Positions 26,701 through 36,878 of a DNA stretch of 64,000 nucleotides are shown here, in pieces; the stretch's first letter is position 1, and every line of letters starts with the position of its first letter. The notes under the pieces were generated by a model. The model was given only the letters and a program-made list of their open reading frames with translations, made no database searches and was not told the DNA's origin. Both the position numbers and the translations under genes were made by a program. The stretch is from Heterodera schachtii (lineage: Eukaryota > Nematoda > Chromadorea > Rhabditida > Heteroderidae). The stretch lies in contig SIJG01000028.1 in assembly GCA_023374025.1 (NCBI GenBank), positions 544,116-608,115 of the forward strand, written 5' to 3'.

Positions 26701-29700
26701 TCTTTTCTACTCTTAGATTTTCTTTTTTATTAAAATTTTCAGTAGATTTTTCTTTTTGTACTTTGGGCTTTAAAATTTTTGATAAATTCTTCAATACTCG
26801 GGGATTTTGATTAAATGTTTCACTAGATTTTTCTTTATTTTTCGGAGGTCTTCCTCTAGGCTTCCTTTCTTTATTCATTTTGCAAAATTGTTGTGCTTTA
26901 AAGATATTTAGTTTTGCAATTTAATTTTTATTTATACTTTATTTACATAATAAAATGTTGTTCATCTGTCTGTTATTGTAACAATAAACCTTCAAAAATT
27001 GATAAAAATTTAGTTAAATGCATTACAATAATATTCAAAAGGAGAAAAAATTTAAATTCCTTTCACGAATCATAACTCGAAAATTGGAATATTTTTTAAA
27101 AAGAATTTTATTTTTCGATGACATTTTATTAAATATGACATTCAAAAAAAAAGTTGAATTTTAGTTTAGTTTCTGAAACCTTTTTGACAAAGTTAAACAT
27201 TCTAAAACTACGAAAATACCAAACTTCGAAGCAAAATCTCAAAAATTAAATATGTCTAAATACTAATTAACCTTTAATAAACAGTCGGTCAAAATAAGAT
27301 TATTAAAAATCCCTAATTAGATGTTTGGAGAGAACGTAAAAATTGAACCGAAAGCTCATTATAAATTTTTTTTTTATATATTTTCATTTTTTAATATTTA
27401 TCTGCTATTTTTAATTCAAACAACCATTTCAACAGGAAGTAAAAAAAAACTTAGGAAAATTAAACCTTAAAATGTTTTAAAGATTTTTTTTTTGATAATT
27501 TTTTGTCTGAAATATTTTATTCGAAGAAACTGAATATTTTATTTTAAATGAATTAATTTTTTTGCATGAACTCTCGTAAATAAGGTTTATCCTTCTTTTG
27601 ATGACACCATTTTGTCTTTAATTAAAAACATACTAATTAATAATCTCGGTTTATTTATTTTGTGTAATGTGTCAACAGACACTTTTATTCTCGAAAACTT
27701 TTCTGTCATAGTCTACCATTCTATGATATGCATTCGTGGAGATAATAAGAGAGCGGGGCTAAGTAAGCAAACGAGATACTAGCACTTTAAAGCAATTCTC
27801 AAAAAACAATGTATATTTGGCATCGTGAGCCAAATGCCTCGATACTTCCTTAGTAGATAATTCACATTAAGAAAATTCCTTATCAAAAATCCAGTAAAAA
27901 TTGAACCAAATTATGCGATTTTAAAATTTTTGTTTTTTAATTGTTGGGCGTTTTTCTACATACTTAATCAACATCGTCCGATGATTTTACAATGCGTTAA
28001 GCTTGGAGAATTTTAAAAGGTCTAGATGATGGGGGAATGTTTTAAATTATCCAGACCCTTTCAAAGTTGCATAACAGCTCATTTCACCTAAAAGACATTT
28101 TCAATGGAAGAAAATTAATATTATAATTCAAGCATTGAAAATTGTAGAATGGCGGTTAAAATATATATTCAAAAGAAAATATTCGGCAACTCATAAGGAT
28201 TGCCTTTTTATATTAAATTATTTATGAAATATTTAAATTTTTAAATACATGGAAGAGTTAAGGGGGAATATTTTTACCAAGGGCATTATTTGTTTATAAA
28301 TTAGATGAGTGGGAAATTTCAAATGAAAATTTGCTACCATTGAGTTGGGGATTCTGTTAAATTTGAAATAGAAAGAAGAACAATGAGAATTAAGCGGAAA
28401 AGACAAAAGAATAAAATTTTTATCTTGTTATTTTATCAGATTAATACCAATAAAAAATTAAAGTAAACCACTCCCATCGTCTTAGGAAATTCATAAAGCT
28501 TTTAGGATAGGCGGCAAAACCAAAGGCTAAAACTGAAAGCTATAATTACTGATCAATAACAGAAAAGATTTTTATTAATTTGCTATAAAGAAGGTTGTTG
28601 ACCTTTTTTTTGTTTTGTTTGAATAAGTTTTGGATTTTTCGTGTAAGACGCAAAGAAGCCGGTAACTTCAAAGGTTCATACCGCTCAAAAATTTACGGAT
28701 TTTGACTATTATATTAAATTCTTTTCCATTATATTAATGGTAAATTGCTTTTTACCCTTAAAGTAAAAAACTAATGAAATTCACGTCGACTGAGGGATGG
28801 GGAGGGGTGAAGGGAGCAAAATGAACTGAAGGATGATAATTAATTAACTTTGTTTGAAAATTTGGGCAATCTATATTGCTAAGGATTTTTATGTAAATCG
28901 TTTGCATATTACGTAAAATGAGAAATTCGAAATATGAAAGCCATCAATCAATCAATTTTTCGTGGCATTTTTTCAGAAATTGTTGGTAAAATATTGCGAA
29001 ATGATTTGCGATATTGGAAACAAAATGATAAAATTATCATCAATTGAAACTTCCATTTTTGAATCATTTTTAAGTTAAATTTTCTCGTACAATTTTATTC
29101 ATTTTATTTTAATTTTTCGTCGAACTATTATTCTTTGCACTTATTTTTAGTTAAAGAACAGTTAGCTCTTCTTTTCTTGCTATTCTCGATAAAAAAATTT
29201 TAAGATCGCATTCTTTTGAAAATTAGGATCTGGAAATTTAATCATGTACTGTTAAATTTTAATGAGCTGCATTCATAGAAAACAGCAACAAAATATTTAG
29301 GATTTAGTGCATAAAAAAAATTTGAATTTTAATTGTAATTATATTCACCTGTCACATTTATGCGGGGGAATGATTGATACCTTTCCGTGGCGGTGCGTGG
29401 CGACTCTGCGGCACACCGACGGAGAGGGAGATGCAGACAAAAAACACCCGCACGATTTTGGCGAGAATGAATGTCCTCGGCGACTTTAAAGCGTTAAGCT
29501 CCTATAATATCTTTGTGATTTTTGAACATGCTCACAAAAACAACCATGGGTTTAATTTTAAGTCGGTCGGCGTCTTCAAAGGGTTCAACCAGCTCCAATA
29601 GGTATGGGATTTTCTGAGAAATACCCTGGTGCTTCAAGTTCGAAATCCTTCAATAGATGCGGAAAAATTTCCCAGAGCAGCAACTACAAAGGATTTCATA

Positions 29701-32700
29701 TCTTCAATAGGTTCTGGATTTTGCGGTAAAAATCCCTGGACGACAATTCAAAGGATTCACCCCTCCAATGTGTGGTGTGTGAAAAATCCCGAGGCGGCAA
29801 CTTCAAAGGGAAACACACCCTTCAATAGGTTCGTGATTTTGGAGGGTTCCTACCGCTACCCGCGAGGTTAAGTGGCATTTCCAAATAATGGTAAAAAACC
29901 ATTTCAAGGTGACCTAGTTTTGGTCCATATTGCGAAATAATTGGAACACAAAGTCACGTGCAGATTGCGAAATAATGAAAGCTGAAAAAAATCAATCAAT
30001 CAATTTTGGTTGACAGCTGTCCTACTTTTGGAAAAGTTTTTTCATCCTGATTTATTTATTCGATTTAGATTATATTATTAATTATTAATTTTATTGTCCA
30101 ATTCGATAATTTATTTCATTAATTTGGTGCCACTTCTTCCAAATTCCATTATCGATTACTTTGCGCGGCGGCGGCATCGCGGCGCGCGGCGGACGGGGAG
30201 GGAGGGGGGATGATAAAAAAAACCGCACGCTTTTGGCTGATTTTCAAAATGAATTTTAATTAAAGCAATTTTGCGTCATTAACATGTAACGATTAATGAC
30301 CTTCGCGCGGGGCGACGGAACGGCGGCGGGAGGGAGGGATGGGAGAGGCGGCGGGACGTACGTAAAAACACATTAAAAATATTTAAATTGTCATAATAAT
30401 TGCGTATTTAAAATTGTTATTAAAGTTCAAAAACATCACCAAATTTTTTTTAAACATTTTGCAATTTTAAATTGGGAAATTTTGTATCATTAACTGACAG
30501 CTGATGATTAATGACCTTCGCGCGGCGGCCGTGCAGATCAATATTGGTCAAATTTGAATTTAATGATAGAACAGCCGCAACATTTTGAGTTATGCGGCAA
30601 TTAAATACTCAACATTTTTATTTTGTAAGGCGGCTGCTTCAAAGGGTTTGGATTTGTGCTCACAAAATCTCGACTTTATTTTATGGCGGAATCTTCAAAG
30701 GGTTACTTCAATAAGTCCCTAATAGGCCTGGGAAATTATCACGAAGCGGCAGCTTCAAAGAGAAAACCCCTTCAATAGGCTTGGGATTTTGCGGTAATAA
30801 TACTAAGGCGGCATCTTCAAAGGAAAACACCCCTTCAATAGGCTCGGGATTGTGCGCGGGCGGCATCTTCAAAGGAAAACACCCATTCAATAGGCTCGGG
30901 ATTTTGGAGCGGGCGGCATCTTCAAAGGAAAACACCCCTTCAATAGGCTCGGGATTGTGCGCGGGCGGCAACTTAAACCCCTTCAACAGGCTTGGGATTG
31001 TGCGCGGGCGGCATCTTCAAAGGGAAACACCCCTTCAATAGGCTCGGGATTTTGGAGGGGTCATTCCGGTACCCGCTCGGTTTTGGAGCCTTATACTACT
31101 CATAAATTAAAATTAAATTTAATTATTTTGCTTTTAATTCGTTTTTAATCAATTTTTTTTAGTGATTTTTGAGATATTTTAGTTTTTATTTTAAAAATAA
31201 AAGTGCTCCATTGTTGTGTTTGTTCACCTGAATTAGAAATTTGATCTCCTGTTTTCGCTTTAATTGTGCTGCGTATTCTTCCGCCATTTTTGCCGCCGTT
31301 TTTACGCAAAATTTTTCATCGCGCGGCGCCGGCGGCGCCGTAATTTTTTGCGGCGAAGGCACAAAATAGCGCACATAAACGAAGATGAGCAAATAGGAAA
31401 AAAGCATCAAAACGGGCAAATATGTGGACAGAGACCAGGAGATCTATGAGAAATTTTTTTTTAGCAATATTTTATTAAATATTTTAAGAAAATTGCCATT
31501 TGAAAGCAGCGCATTTAAATTGGACATGTTTTTGAGAGTGTCCTTAATTTCAGTGTTTGCAAATTTTGAAATTTTATTAAGGATCAATTGTCAGAGAAAT
31601 TTTTCTATAAAAAAAATCTTGGCTTTTTGCAAATTTTGAAGCCCATTGTCATTATTTAAAAAAGAAATACTTGAAAGTCCTTTTTAAAAAGTGACTGATT
31701 TAAAATTTATAAATGAGTTTTAATTATAAAATATCTGTAAAATATTTTAAGAAATTTAAGCATCGCTTTCAATTGGTCAACATATTTTTAAGATTATCCT
31801 TATTTTCAGATTTGCAAAAATTTTGAAATTTTATTTAAAAAGCTTGTGCTCCAAAGAAACTAAATTTGGACTGTTGCGTATTAAAGAATAAATTATGCAA
31901 AAATGTGTAATTAGTACCTGGCGAAACAAAATGCCAGCGGGAGGTAATTGCGGTGGACAATCGTGGAACATGAAGAAGCCTTAATTATAAAGAAATAAAG
32001 TTGATCAAAAAAAAATTTTTTTTTCTTAATTACCTGTCTCGGAAAAACTTTTTCGGCATCCGATCAAAATATAACAAGAGCAGAAGAGAAACACGTACAA
32101 CCAAAGTACAAAAATCGTTCTGAGACAAGAAAAATAAAATATTAGTAAAAGGATAGAAAAACAATTGCTAAATACTTTCTTTATTTTGGGAAAATTAGTA
32201 AAAACTCGAACTAATCAAGACCTTGCAAAATACATTTTTTTAAAAACTAAAACATTTTTTCTGAAAATATTCGCAATCACTTTTTTTTTAAAAAAGGGAA
32301 TCGAAAATTAATTTTTTAAATACCTTAAAAATTATTCAAACCATAATTAAGTCATTTTAATTATATTTCATAACTTATTCACGCATTTTGAGAATTTTTG
32401 TTTTCCCAAAATCATATGTAAAAGAAATATTTTTATTTTGGTATCGCTTACTGTACCCGAAAATGTTAGGGTATGAGAAGAGAAAATCGTTAAGCAGCGG
32501 CACAAAAAACACGCAAAGGCGATTGAATGTGAGAAGCGCAGAAAAATGCAATGTGGCATTGTACGCTACAGTATCAAAGAAAAGGACGGCATAATACCAA
32601 AACGGATGACCGTATACCTGCAGGAAACGGTACCAATGGTAAACAGCCATTATTATGAAATTTGTCATAACAGAAACTCACAGCTTCGCCTGCAAAAGTT

Positions 32701-33377
32701 ATTGGTACAGCCACAATGATTTGTACAGTTTGAGTCATCAAATCACAGATGACCATTTGCCAAGCAATTGTGAAGAATGCCATTCGACGAAACTGATAAT
32801 GACCCTTAAGGGATGTAAAATAAATAAAAATATTAAATCAATTTTATTAAAATATATTAAAAAAAATTTTTTAGATTATATATATTGAAGGGAATTTTTT
32901 TGAATGGCCAAATTTTGGGCAATTAAAATGAGTCAAATTGGCGGAAGACCCTCAAAAAGGAGACAAATACCCACAAAAGAGAGCAAAAACTGACTGTTTT
33001 TATGCAGTATAAAGCATTCAAATGCTTTTTCCTAAAACCCGGTTAAAAATTCGACAAACAAACGGCTTAGAAAAATGGTTCCAAAAATCATTAGTATTTT
33101 CTGCGCCGGTTTTTCAACTGGGAGGAAATTAGAATAAAAAAATTCTCACATTGCATAGAACGGTGATTAGCAGCCAATTCAACAAAATTGACATTGTGGA
33201 CAACAGGGCGTATGAGACGGAGCCGAACAGACGGACAAAAGCGGACGCGACCACAACGGATGAAGCATTTGGGAGAAGCGGCGAAACGGCAGAAAAAGCG
33301 GACGAATCTTTTAGGAGAAGCGCCGGTGAAGCATTGACCGAGATAGTGGTGGTGGTGGTGGTGGTGGTGGATAGCAT
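17715..33377 (-). CDS. serpentine chemoreceptor-like 7TM GPCR, interrupted by a giant intronic transposon
   Basis: Eight exons with fully consistent phases give 412 residues: 33150-33377, 32682-32804, 32457-32617, 32034-32119, 31918-31979, 31228-31443, 18287-18403 and 17715-17960. All seven membrane segments are visible. TM1 is in exon 1 after a poly-Thr start encoded by a GGT/ACC microsatellite. TM2 has QFRRMAFFTIAWQMVICDLM. TM3 has ALLTFNRLCVFFVPLL. TM4 has LWLYVFLFCSCYILIG. A Cys-bearing loop is in exon 5. TM5 has VLMLFSYLLIFVYV. TM6 has FLIQSFLICGFLEV. TM7 has LLNSISPIILFSFNIDVRR. The style matches nematode Srx-type receptors; subfamily is tentative. Intron 6 is 12,824 bp because an element sits in it; the paralogous intron at 58368 is 152 bp. 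Splice sites are intact, so the gene could still be expressed, but transcription must cross a 12.7-kb palindrome. Confidence 0.85.
18428..18433. repeat. target-site duplication CATAAA, left
   Basis: Directly abuts the element end AGTAGTATAAGG. Matches 31101-31106 exactly; a single CATAAA is present in the empty paralogous intron near 58490. Confidence 0.93.
18480..18930. repeat. subterminal ~57-bp tandem repeats, left
   Basis: Six to seven degenerate copies of a unit containing CCTATTGAAGGGGTGTTT, then CCTTTGAAGATGCCGCC. Weaker copies recur at 19685-19960 and near 20850. Repeated short motifs next to the termini are typical of transposase-binding regions; that function is inferred. ORFs through the array (18548-18826 and its opposite strand) reflect the repeat length, not coding. 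Confidence 0.85.
18985..19385. other. CG-rich patches in left arm
   Basis: Local CG-rich blocks in an AT-rich element. GCCGCGCGAAGGTCATTAATC-like words occur near 19008 and 19222, and CCGCCGCGCAAAGTAATCGAT near 19362, so three related words repeat at intervals of about 140-210 bp. Mirrored at about 30150-30550. Possible protein-binding or promoter region; no gene start is evident nearby. Confidence 0.55.
22658..22960 (+). CDS. AT-hook protein encoded by the transposon, left copy
   Basis: A 100-residue, strongly basic protein. Residues 6-13 are KPRGRPPK, a canonical AT-hook that binds the minor groove of AT-rich DNA. The rest is Lys/Asn-rich with two copies of a motif like LSKILKPKVQ and LSKFLKPKVQ (about residues 32-41 and 61-70), so it contains an internal duplication. 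Mirrored without change at 26576-26878. The ORF is the only long open frame here, is identical in both arms and points to the element centre, as does the FLYWCH ORF. A role in binding the AT-rich element DNA is plausible but inferred. Confidence 0.65.
   Translation: MNKERKPRGRPPKNKEKSSETFNQNPRVLKNLSKILKPKVQKEKSTENFNKKENLRVEKNLSKFLKPKVQLNGKRIGINSERDTNAVHTKIKLPPIYVRL
23330..23850. repeat. minisatellite in left arm
   Basis: About nine copies of a roughly 57-60-bp unit with the words GTGGTGAAAAGAGGTGAAAA, CAATAGGAAATAGGTGAAAT and GTCC. Opposite-strand ORFs of up to 165 codons run through it because the unit length is near a multiple of three; they are low-complexity and not credible as genes. 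Confidence 0.9.
24040..24261 (+). CDS. FLYWCH-type zinc-finger protein encoded by the transposon, left copy
   Basis: 73 residues. The order GYCYHKHKKT, then WWKC, a second Cys in QQGCKGW, and a final MHNHPPD matches the FLYWCH zinc-finger pattern (aromatic residues, W-x-C, C, H-x-H). These fingers bind DNA and are found in nematode FLYWCH factors and in some Mutator-like transposases. Only the finger is present, so it may be a stand-alone DNA-binding protein or the remaining first exon of a transposase. The mirror copy at 25275-25496 is identical at protein level. It lies about 350 bp from the arm's inner end and is directed to the centre. Confidence 0.7.
   Translation: MAKLIAVNCSKGKFCDGYCYHKHKKTKNKIWWKCERNQQGCKGWDFESNGEFFGTRMHNHPPDQILLQIEGEQ
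24614..24922. other. 309-bp asymmetric central spacer of the palindrome
   Basis: The only non-palindromic part of the element. It is locally CG-richer at 24640-24745 (GGAAACGGTGGAGACTGC, GACATCGTCGTCTTCAGACG) than the arms. No ORF of note. Its asymmetry argues that the palindrome is not simply a read folded on itself. Confidence 0.85.
25275..25496 (-). CDS. FLYWCH-type zinc-finger protein, right copy
   Basis: Identical at protein level to 24040-24261, in opposite orientation. The two copies converge on the central spacer. A nearby substitution just past the stop codon (mirror of position 24254) differs between arms, showing the arms are separately sequenced. Confidence 0.7.
   Translation of the reverse strand: MAKLIAVNCSKGKFCDGYCYHKHKKTKNKIWWKCERNQQGCKGWDFESNGEFFGTRMHNHPPDQILLQIEGEQ
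25686..26206. repeat. minisatellite in right arm
   Basis: Mirror of 23330-23850, with the same number and order of variant units as far as I can follow. Confidence 0.9.
26576..26878 (-). CDS. AT-hook protein, right copy
   Basis: Identical protein to 22658-22960 (AT-hook KPRGRPPK at residues 6-13), in opposite orientation. Preservation of both copies could reflect selection, but could equally reflect recent origin or gene conversion between arms. Confidence 0.65.
   Translation of the reverse strand: MNKERKPRGRPPKNKEKSSETFNQNPRVLKNLSKILKPKVQKEKSTENFNKKENLRVEKNLSKFLKPKVQLNGKRIGINSERDTNAVHTKIKLPPIYVRL
30150..30550. other. CG-rich patches in right arm
   Basis: Mirror of 18985-19385. Confidence 0.55.
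30605..31055. repeat. subterminal ~57-bp tandem repeats, right
   Basis: Mirror of 18480-18930. The outermost copies lie about 50 bp from the element end. Confidence 0.85.
31101..31106. repeat. target-site duplication CATAAA, right
   Basis: Directly follows the element end CCTTATACTACT; identical to 18428-18433. Confidence 0.93.
33345..33370. repeat. GGT/ACC microsatellite in receptor exon 1
   Basis: About eight GTG/GGT triplets. On the minus strand they encode a run of eight Thr right after the initiator of the serpentine receptor, so the extracellular N-terminus is length-variable by design or by slippage. Confidence 0.85.
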
Positions 33378-33569
33378 AATTTATTAATTGATCAAAAAAT
33401 AAGAATTTTTGAATTTTTAAAATAGCAAATTTTTTTTTTTGAGTTTTGTCGGATGAAAAAGGTCATTAAGAGCTATCGTATATATTTTCTGATTTAGTTA
33501 ATAAATGATTTTATCACTACTCTGTGCCATTCGGCGGGGTTGATAAGAAAAAAAGGAAAGGGCGGACGT

Positions 33570-33642
33570 GCCATCGGTAGCTCAATGGTATATGTGTGCC
33601 CACGAATTTGGTGGGGGAGTGGGTTCGATTCCCACCCGAGGC
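33570..33642 (+). tRNA. tRNA-like sequence, probably a tRNA pseudogene or SINE head
   Basis: The A-box-like TAGCTCAATGGTA and B-box-like GGGTTCGATTCC are present. The T arm (GTGGG/CCCAC) and an anticodon stem (CCCAC/GTGGG, loop GAATTTG) pair fully. The acceptor ends GCC(A)TCGG and CCGAGGC pair only if one extra A is bulged. The D stem does not pair, and position 33 of the loop is not T. The implied anticodon would be ATT, but these faults make a working tRNA unlikely. Confidence 0.5.
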
Positions 33643-35154
33643 CTAACATTTTGCCCATTTCTTATTCTATTAATTGGTCAAAAAGAAGCATTTTTCCTAT
33701 TTCAAATAGCAAAATTTTTGAATTTTGTATGACAAAGGACATTAAGAGCTTTCGTATATTAAAATAAATTTATGATTTTGTAAATTAATGCTTTATTCAC
33801 ACTAAAAAGACACTTTCACTTCTTCAGTGCCATTAACAACTTACAATTATCAATTAGTGTATCGTGTGATTTCTCAGTCACGCCAAGTGTCTATTAAAAA
33901 AAGTGCCAAATGACAAACTATAAATTTGAATTTTTTTCGCCCAAACAAAAATTAATGTTTGAACAAATTTATGGCAAAATTTTTTGGTGAACCATTTTTA
34001 AATTAATTATTGTAATTATTTGCTCGAGAGATAGTGGTCAAAAACAAAGGACAACAAATTCAATTGTCATTGCTTCAACGCAATTAATAAATTCAATTAC
34101 AAATGAATGACGATAATGTGGGAAAACATTGAAAATAATTGAATAATTGGTGTACGAACGGAGACAAAAAAAAAATGGAAAAGGAACTGAAAAACGGAGA
34201 AAAATCATTTTGGTGTGAAAACGGACAATTATTAATTTAAAACAATTTTAAATCATAACTTCATTAAATTAATTAAATTAAAAAACCAAAAACATTCTTT
34301 TGGTAAAGCGTAATTATTTCAAAAATAGGAAAAACCGTTAAACTATAGCAAAAGAATATCTTGATTTGTGCAGCAACTATTCTGATTGTGCAATTGTGAC
34401 AATATAGAAAGATTTTTTTTAAAATTTCAAATTTCGGTCCAATTTAAAAATAATAATATTAAAAGTACGGCGGTGCCGAGAGGCGGGCACAGGCGAAAAA
34501 CTCAGTTTTTTTTTAGCAAATTTTCCATTAAACAAAGTCAATTTTTGCATTTTACGCTAAAAACTAACATTTTTTTTTGCCATTTTTTACACAAAAATAG
34601 AGAAATAAGGAAAAAAAGAAATATAAAATTGGCATTTTCATTAATGAATTTATTTGAACGGTAAAACCATAACAGCTGCTGGTAAATTCCTAAAACAAGT
34701 GCCCTAAAAGGAAACAGAAAATTGGCATTTTCATTAATTTATTTATTAATTAATTTTTTGTTTGGGTGTTCAGAAGTTTGTTTATTATTATTTTTTATTA
34801 ATTTCTTCAATAATAGGACAAAAATGGAAGCGGAAGTCAAATTATAAAACAAGTTTTTGTATTTTAAATAATTATATTCAACTTTTTATTAAAATTATTT
34901 CAATAATTTATATGCATTTATTTTTATTTGTAAAATTTAGCTGTATATTTTTTTTATTAATATAGAAAAAATTTTCATTTTCATTTTACTTTTTATTTTA
35001 AATAAAAATTCTTTTTACAAAATCAAAAATTGATTTAAAAGCTTTAATATAAGCATTAATGCATCTTTTATTTTAATAACGAAGAAATGTGCTATTCAAT
35101 GTTAAATAAAAAGATAAAAATCATATGCGTTAAATTTTCCTTTTTTTTCATAAA
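33643..35154. other. gene-free stretch
   Basis: AT-rich intergenic DNA with long poly-T/poly-A runs. No exon, RNA or element could be supported; ORFs at 34386-34664 and 34762-34965 are low-complexity. Confidence 0.5.
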
Positions 35155-35484
35155 ATGAATTTTTTTGGAAAATTTTTACAAATTTATTTTTGCCTTTCGT
35201 TTTTCGTTGAATTTATTTGGTCAATGCATTTTCTGCGGCTAAATTCAAATTTGGGAGCATTCCGTCAAAACGCGTACATCGATGATGTTGTCATTGCTGG
35301 ACTAATTGAAGCGAATTTTCGCCACCACCAGCAGCAGCAGCAGACAATTAAAGAGCAATTAGCAGCAAAAAGAAAGGCAAATTTATAAAATTAATTAATT
35401 TTTATTATAATTAAAGAAAATTTAAAATAATTAATGGAATTATAAATTTAGAACGAAACTGAAAGAGGACAGAGGAAAAACTGA
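35155..35484 (+). CDS. small predicted secreted protein with poly-Gln
   Basis: Exon 35155-35376 encodes a hydrophobic leader (MNFFGKFLQIYFCLSFFVEF) followed by about 50 polar residues including HHQQQQQ from a CAG run. The frame stops at 35388 if unspliced (77 residues). A possible intron 35377-35451 begins GC in the context AAAG|GCAAAT and ends TTTAG; splicing it adds NETERGQRKN and gives 84 residues. The GC donor context resembles the better-supported GC-AG introns at 2780 and 45889. I do not recognise the protein. It could be a neuropeptide-like or effector-like secreted peptide; this is inference from the leader and small size only. Confidence 0.45.
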
Positions 35485-36878
35485 GGTGTCGTGTCAAAAG
35501 GGGAAAATGCCGGCAAAACCCGGAGATGGCAGCACGATGCCAAAAAAAGGATAGGATTTCTGAAATTTGAACACCAACAACATTTATGCGATCCTTAACA
35601 TATTGTATTTCGTAAATACCTCACTATTTGAATTTATTTATTTTATTTGTAAGTAAAGAAAAGTAAAGAAAAGGTCCACAACAGTGCAAATCATCCGGCT
35701 CACATTGAGGACAACATAATTCTTAAATGAAAACAATTAAAAACGGAGATCATTAACCAATGAAGAAAATTAATGGAGTCAAAAAAAAAAGCAAAATGAA
35801 TGACTAAATCATTTTAGTTAAATGTAACAGGCATGGTCGCTCATATTTTTTATGATAGGGTGCTTCCAATTGCTATTTTCTTTGATTAAATTATCAAAGA
35901 ATTTTGTAAGTTTTTATAGAATTTTTCCAATGGCATCATTTCATAAGTTTATGCTTTGTTCAATTTAAACAATATTTAATAAGTCGAAAAAAAATCTCAA
36001 AAATATTCGGTTAGCATATCTTATGATTGCTGCTCAAAAAAGTATTTACACAAACTTAAACAGCTCATTCTTTCATTCGGATTTGTACACCCCAATTAAT
36101 CTCTCTGTTTTTTTTTGTGAATTTAGATAATTTATTTTTCATTTCGAAGGAAGCTTATTTTTGTTAGCATGTTTTGGGGGGCTTGGTTTCAGTTTTATTG
36201 GCTAATTTAAACATAATTACAAATGTATTTAATTTAAACGTCAATATTATTATGACAATATTTTCATCAAATTGTTTTCCAGACTTTCCTGCCATTTCCC
36301 ATCATATCCGTGTGGAATTAATTATTCAAATAGCCCACAGCATTTATTTTGCTTAAAATTTGTATGTTTATTATTTTATATTTTTCCATAATTCATAAAA
36401 GTGAAAATTTCTTTTTATCTCTGTCACTCTCCGATTCATTTGCAATATTTCCTATCCATTTTCTTTCTTTTTCATGAATTTCTTTGATGAATTTTTTACG
36501 CCACATTTTTGCCAACTCATTTTTTTTTACAAAATTCGTCATTGGCATATTGATTGATGGTTATTTTACATAAAAATTTAGATAATATTGCATCATTATT
36601 TTGTAAATTTATAGCTATTAAAACATTAGCCATAAAGTTTTTTTCATTACACAATTTCTTATTAATTTGACTCGGATGAAAAATGCCAAAACTAAAAATG
36701 TTTATACAATAAATTTTTGCTTCCAAAAAAAATTTATTTAATGAATTTGATATAATTATTTTCATGATTTTCACAAATATCCGCTTTTAAAAAATTTATA
36801 TTAATTGAAATTGTCTGGTTATACAAAATAATAAAATTTAAATGTTCTTTAAGGAATAAAATTTAACTTTAATTTCAA
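35485..36878. other. gene-free stretch
   Basis: AT-rich intergenic DNA. ORFs at 36174-36356 (+) and 36517-36774 (-) are low-complexity. Nothing recognisable. Confidence 0.45.

Larger units (their letters stand above)
18434..31100. mobile_element. 12.67-kb palindromic DNA transposon of unrecognised family
   Basis: Left arm 18434-24613 and right arm 24923-31100 are inverted copies; mirrored coordinates sum to 49534-49536 throughout. The ends read AGTAGTATAAGG inward and are flanked by CATAAA duplications. The arms are nearly identical: several ORFs of 80-165 codons translate identically in both. A few substitutions (for example near 19903, 20551 and 24254 versus their mirrors) and homopolymer differences exist. 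Each arm has subterminal repeats, CG-rich patches, an AT-hook ORF, a minisatellite and a FLYWCH-like ORF. I see no transposase, integrase, polymerase or reverse transcriptase. A 6-bp duplication and 5'-AG end fit Maverick/Polinton integration, and FLYWCH fingers occur in Mutator-like elements; neither is enough to assign it. Confidence 0.93.
24923..31100 (-). repeat. right arm of the giant inverted repeat
   Basis: About 6,178 bp, the reverse complement of 18434-24613 with a few substitutions and poly-A/T length changes. The interior 26900-29300 contains no nameable feature. Confidence 0.95.

Noticed and set aside
18434..31100. Assembly or folded-read artefact as the cause of the palindrome
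   Set aside because: Target duplications, an asymmetric centre, arm-specific substitutions and an empty paralogous site are not expected from an artefact, though long-read confirmation is still needed.
18434..31100. Assignment to Maverick/Polinton or to Mutator-like elements
   Set aside because: A 6-bp duplication with AG end or a FLYWCH finger alone is not enough; no integrase, polymerase or MULE transposase could be read.
32950..33120. Apparent frameshifted membrane exon between receptor exons 1 and 2
   Set aside because: Exon 1 (phase 0) joins directly to the exon starting at 32804 with a complete TM2, so the hydrophobic frame here is intronic.
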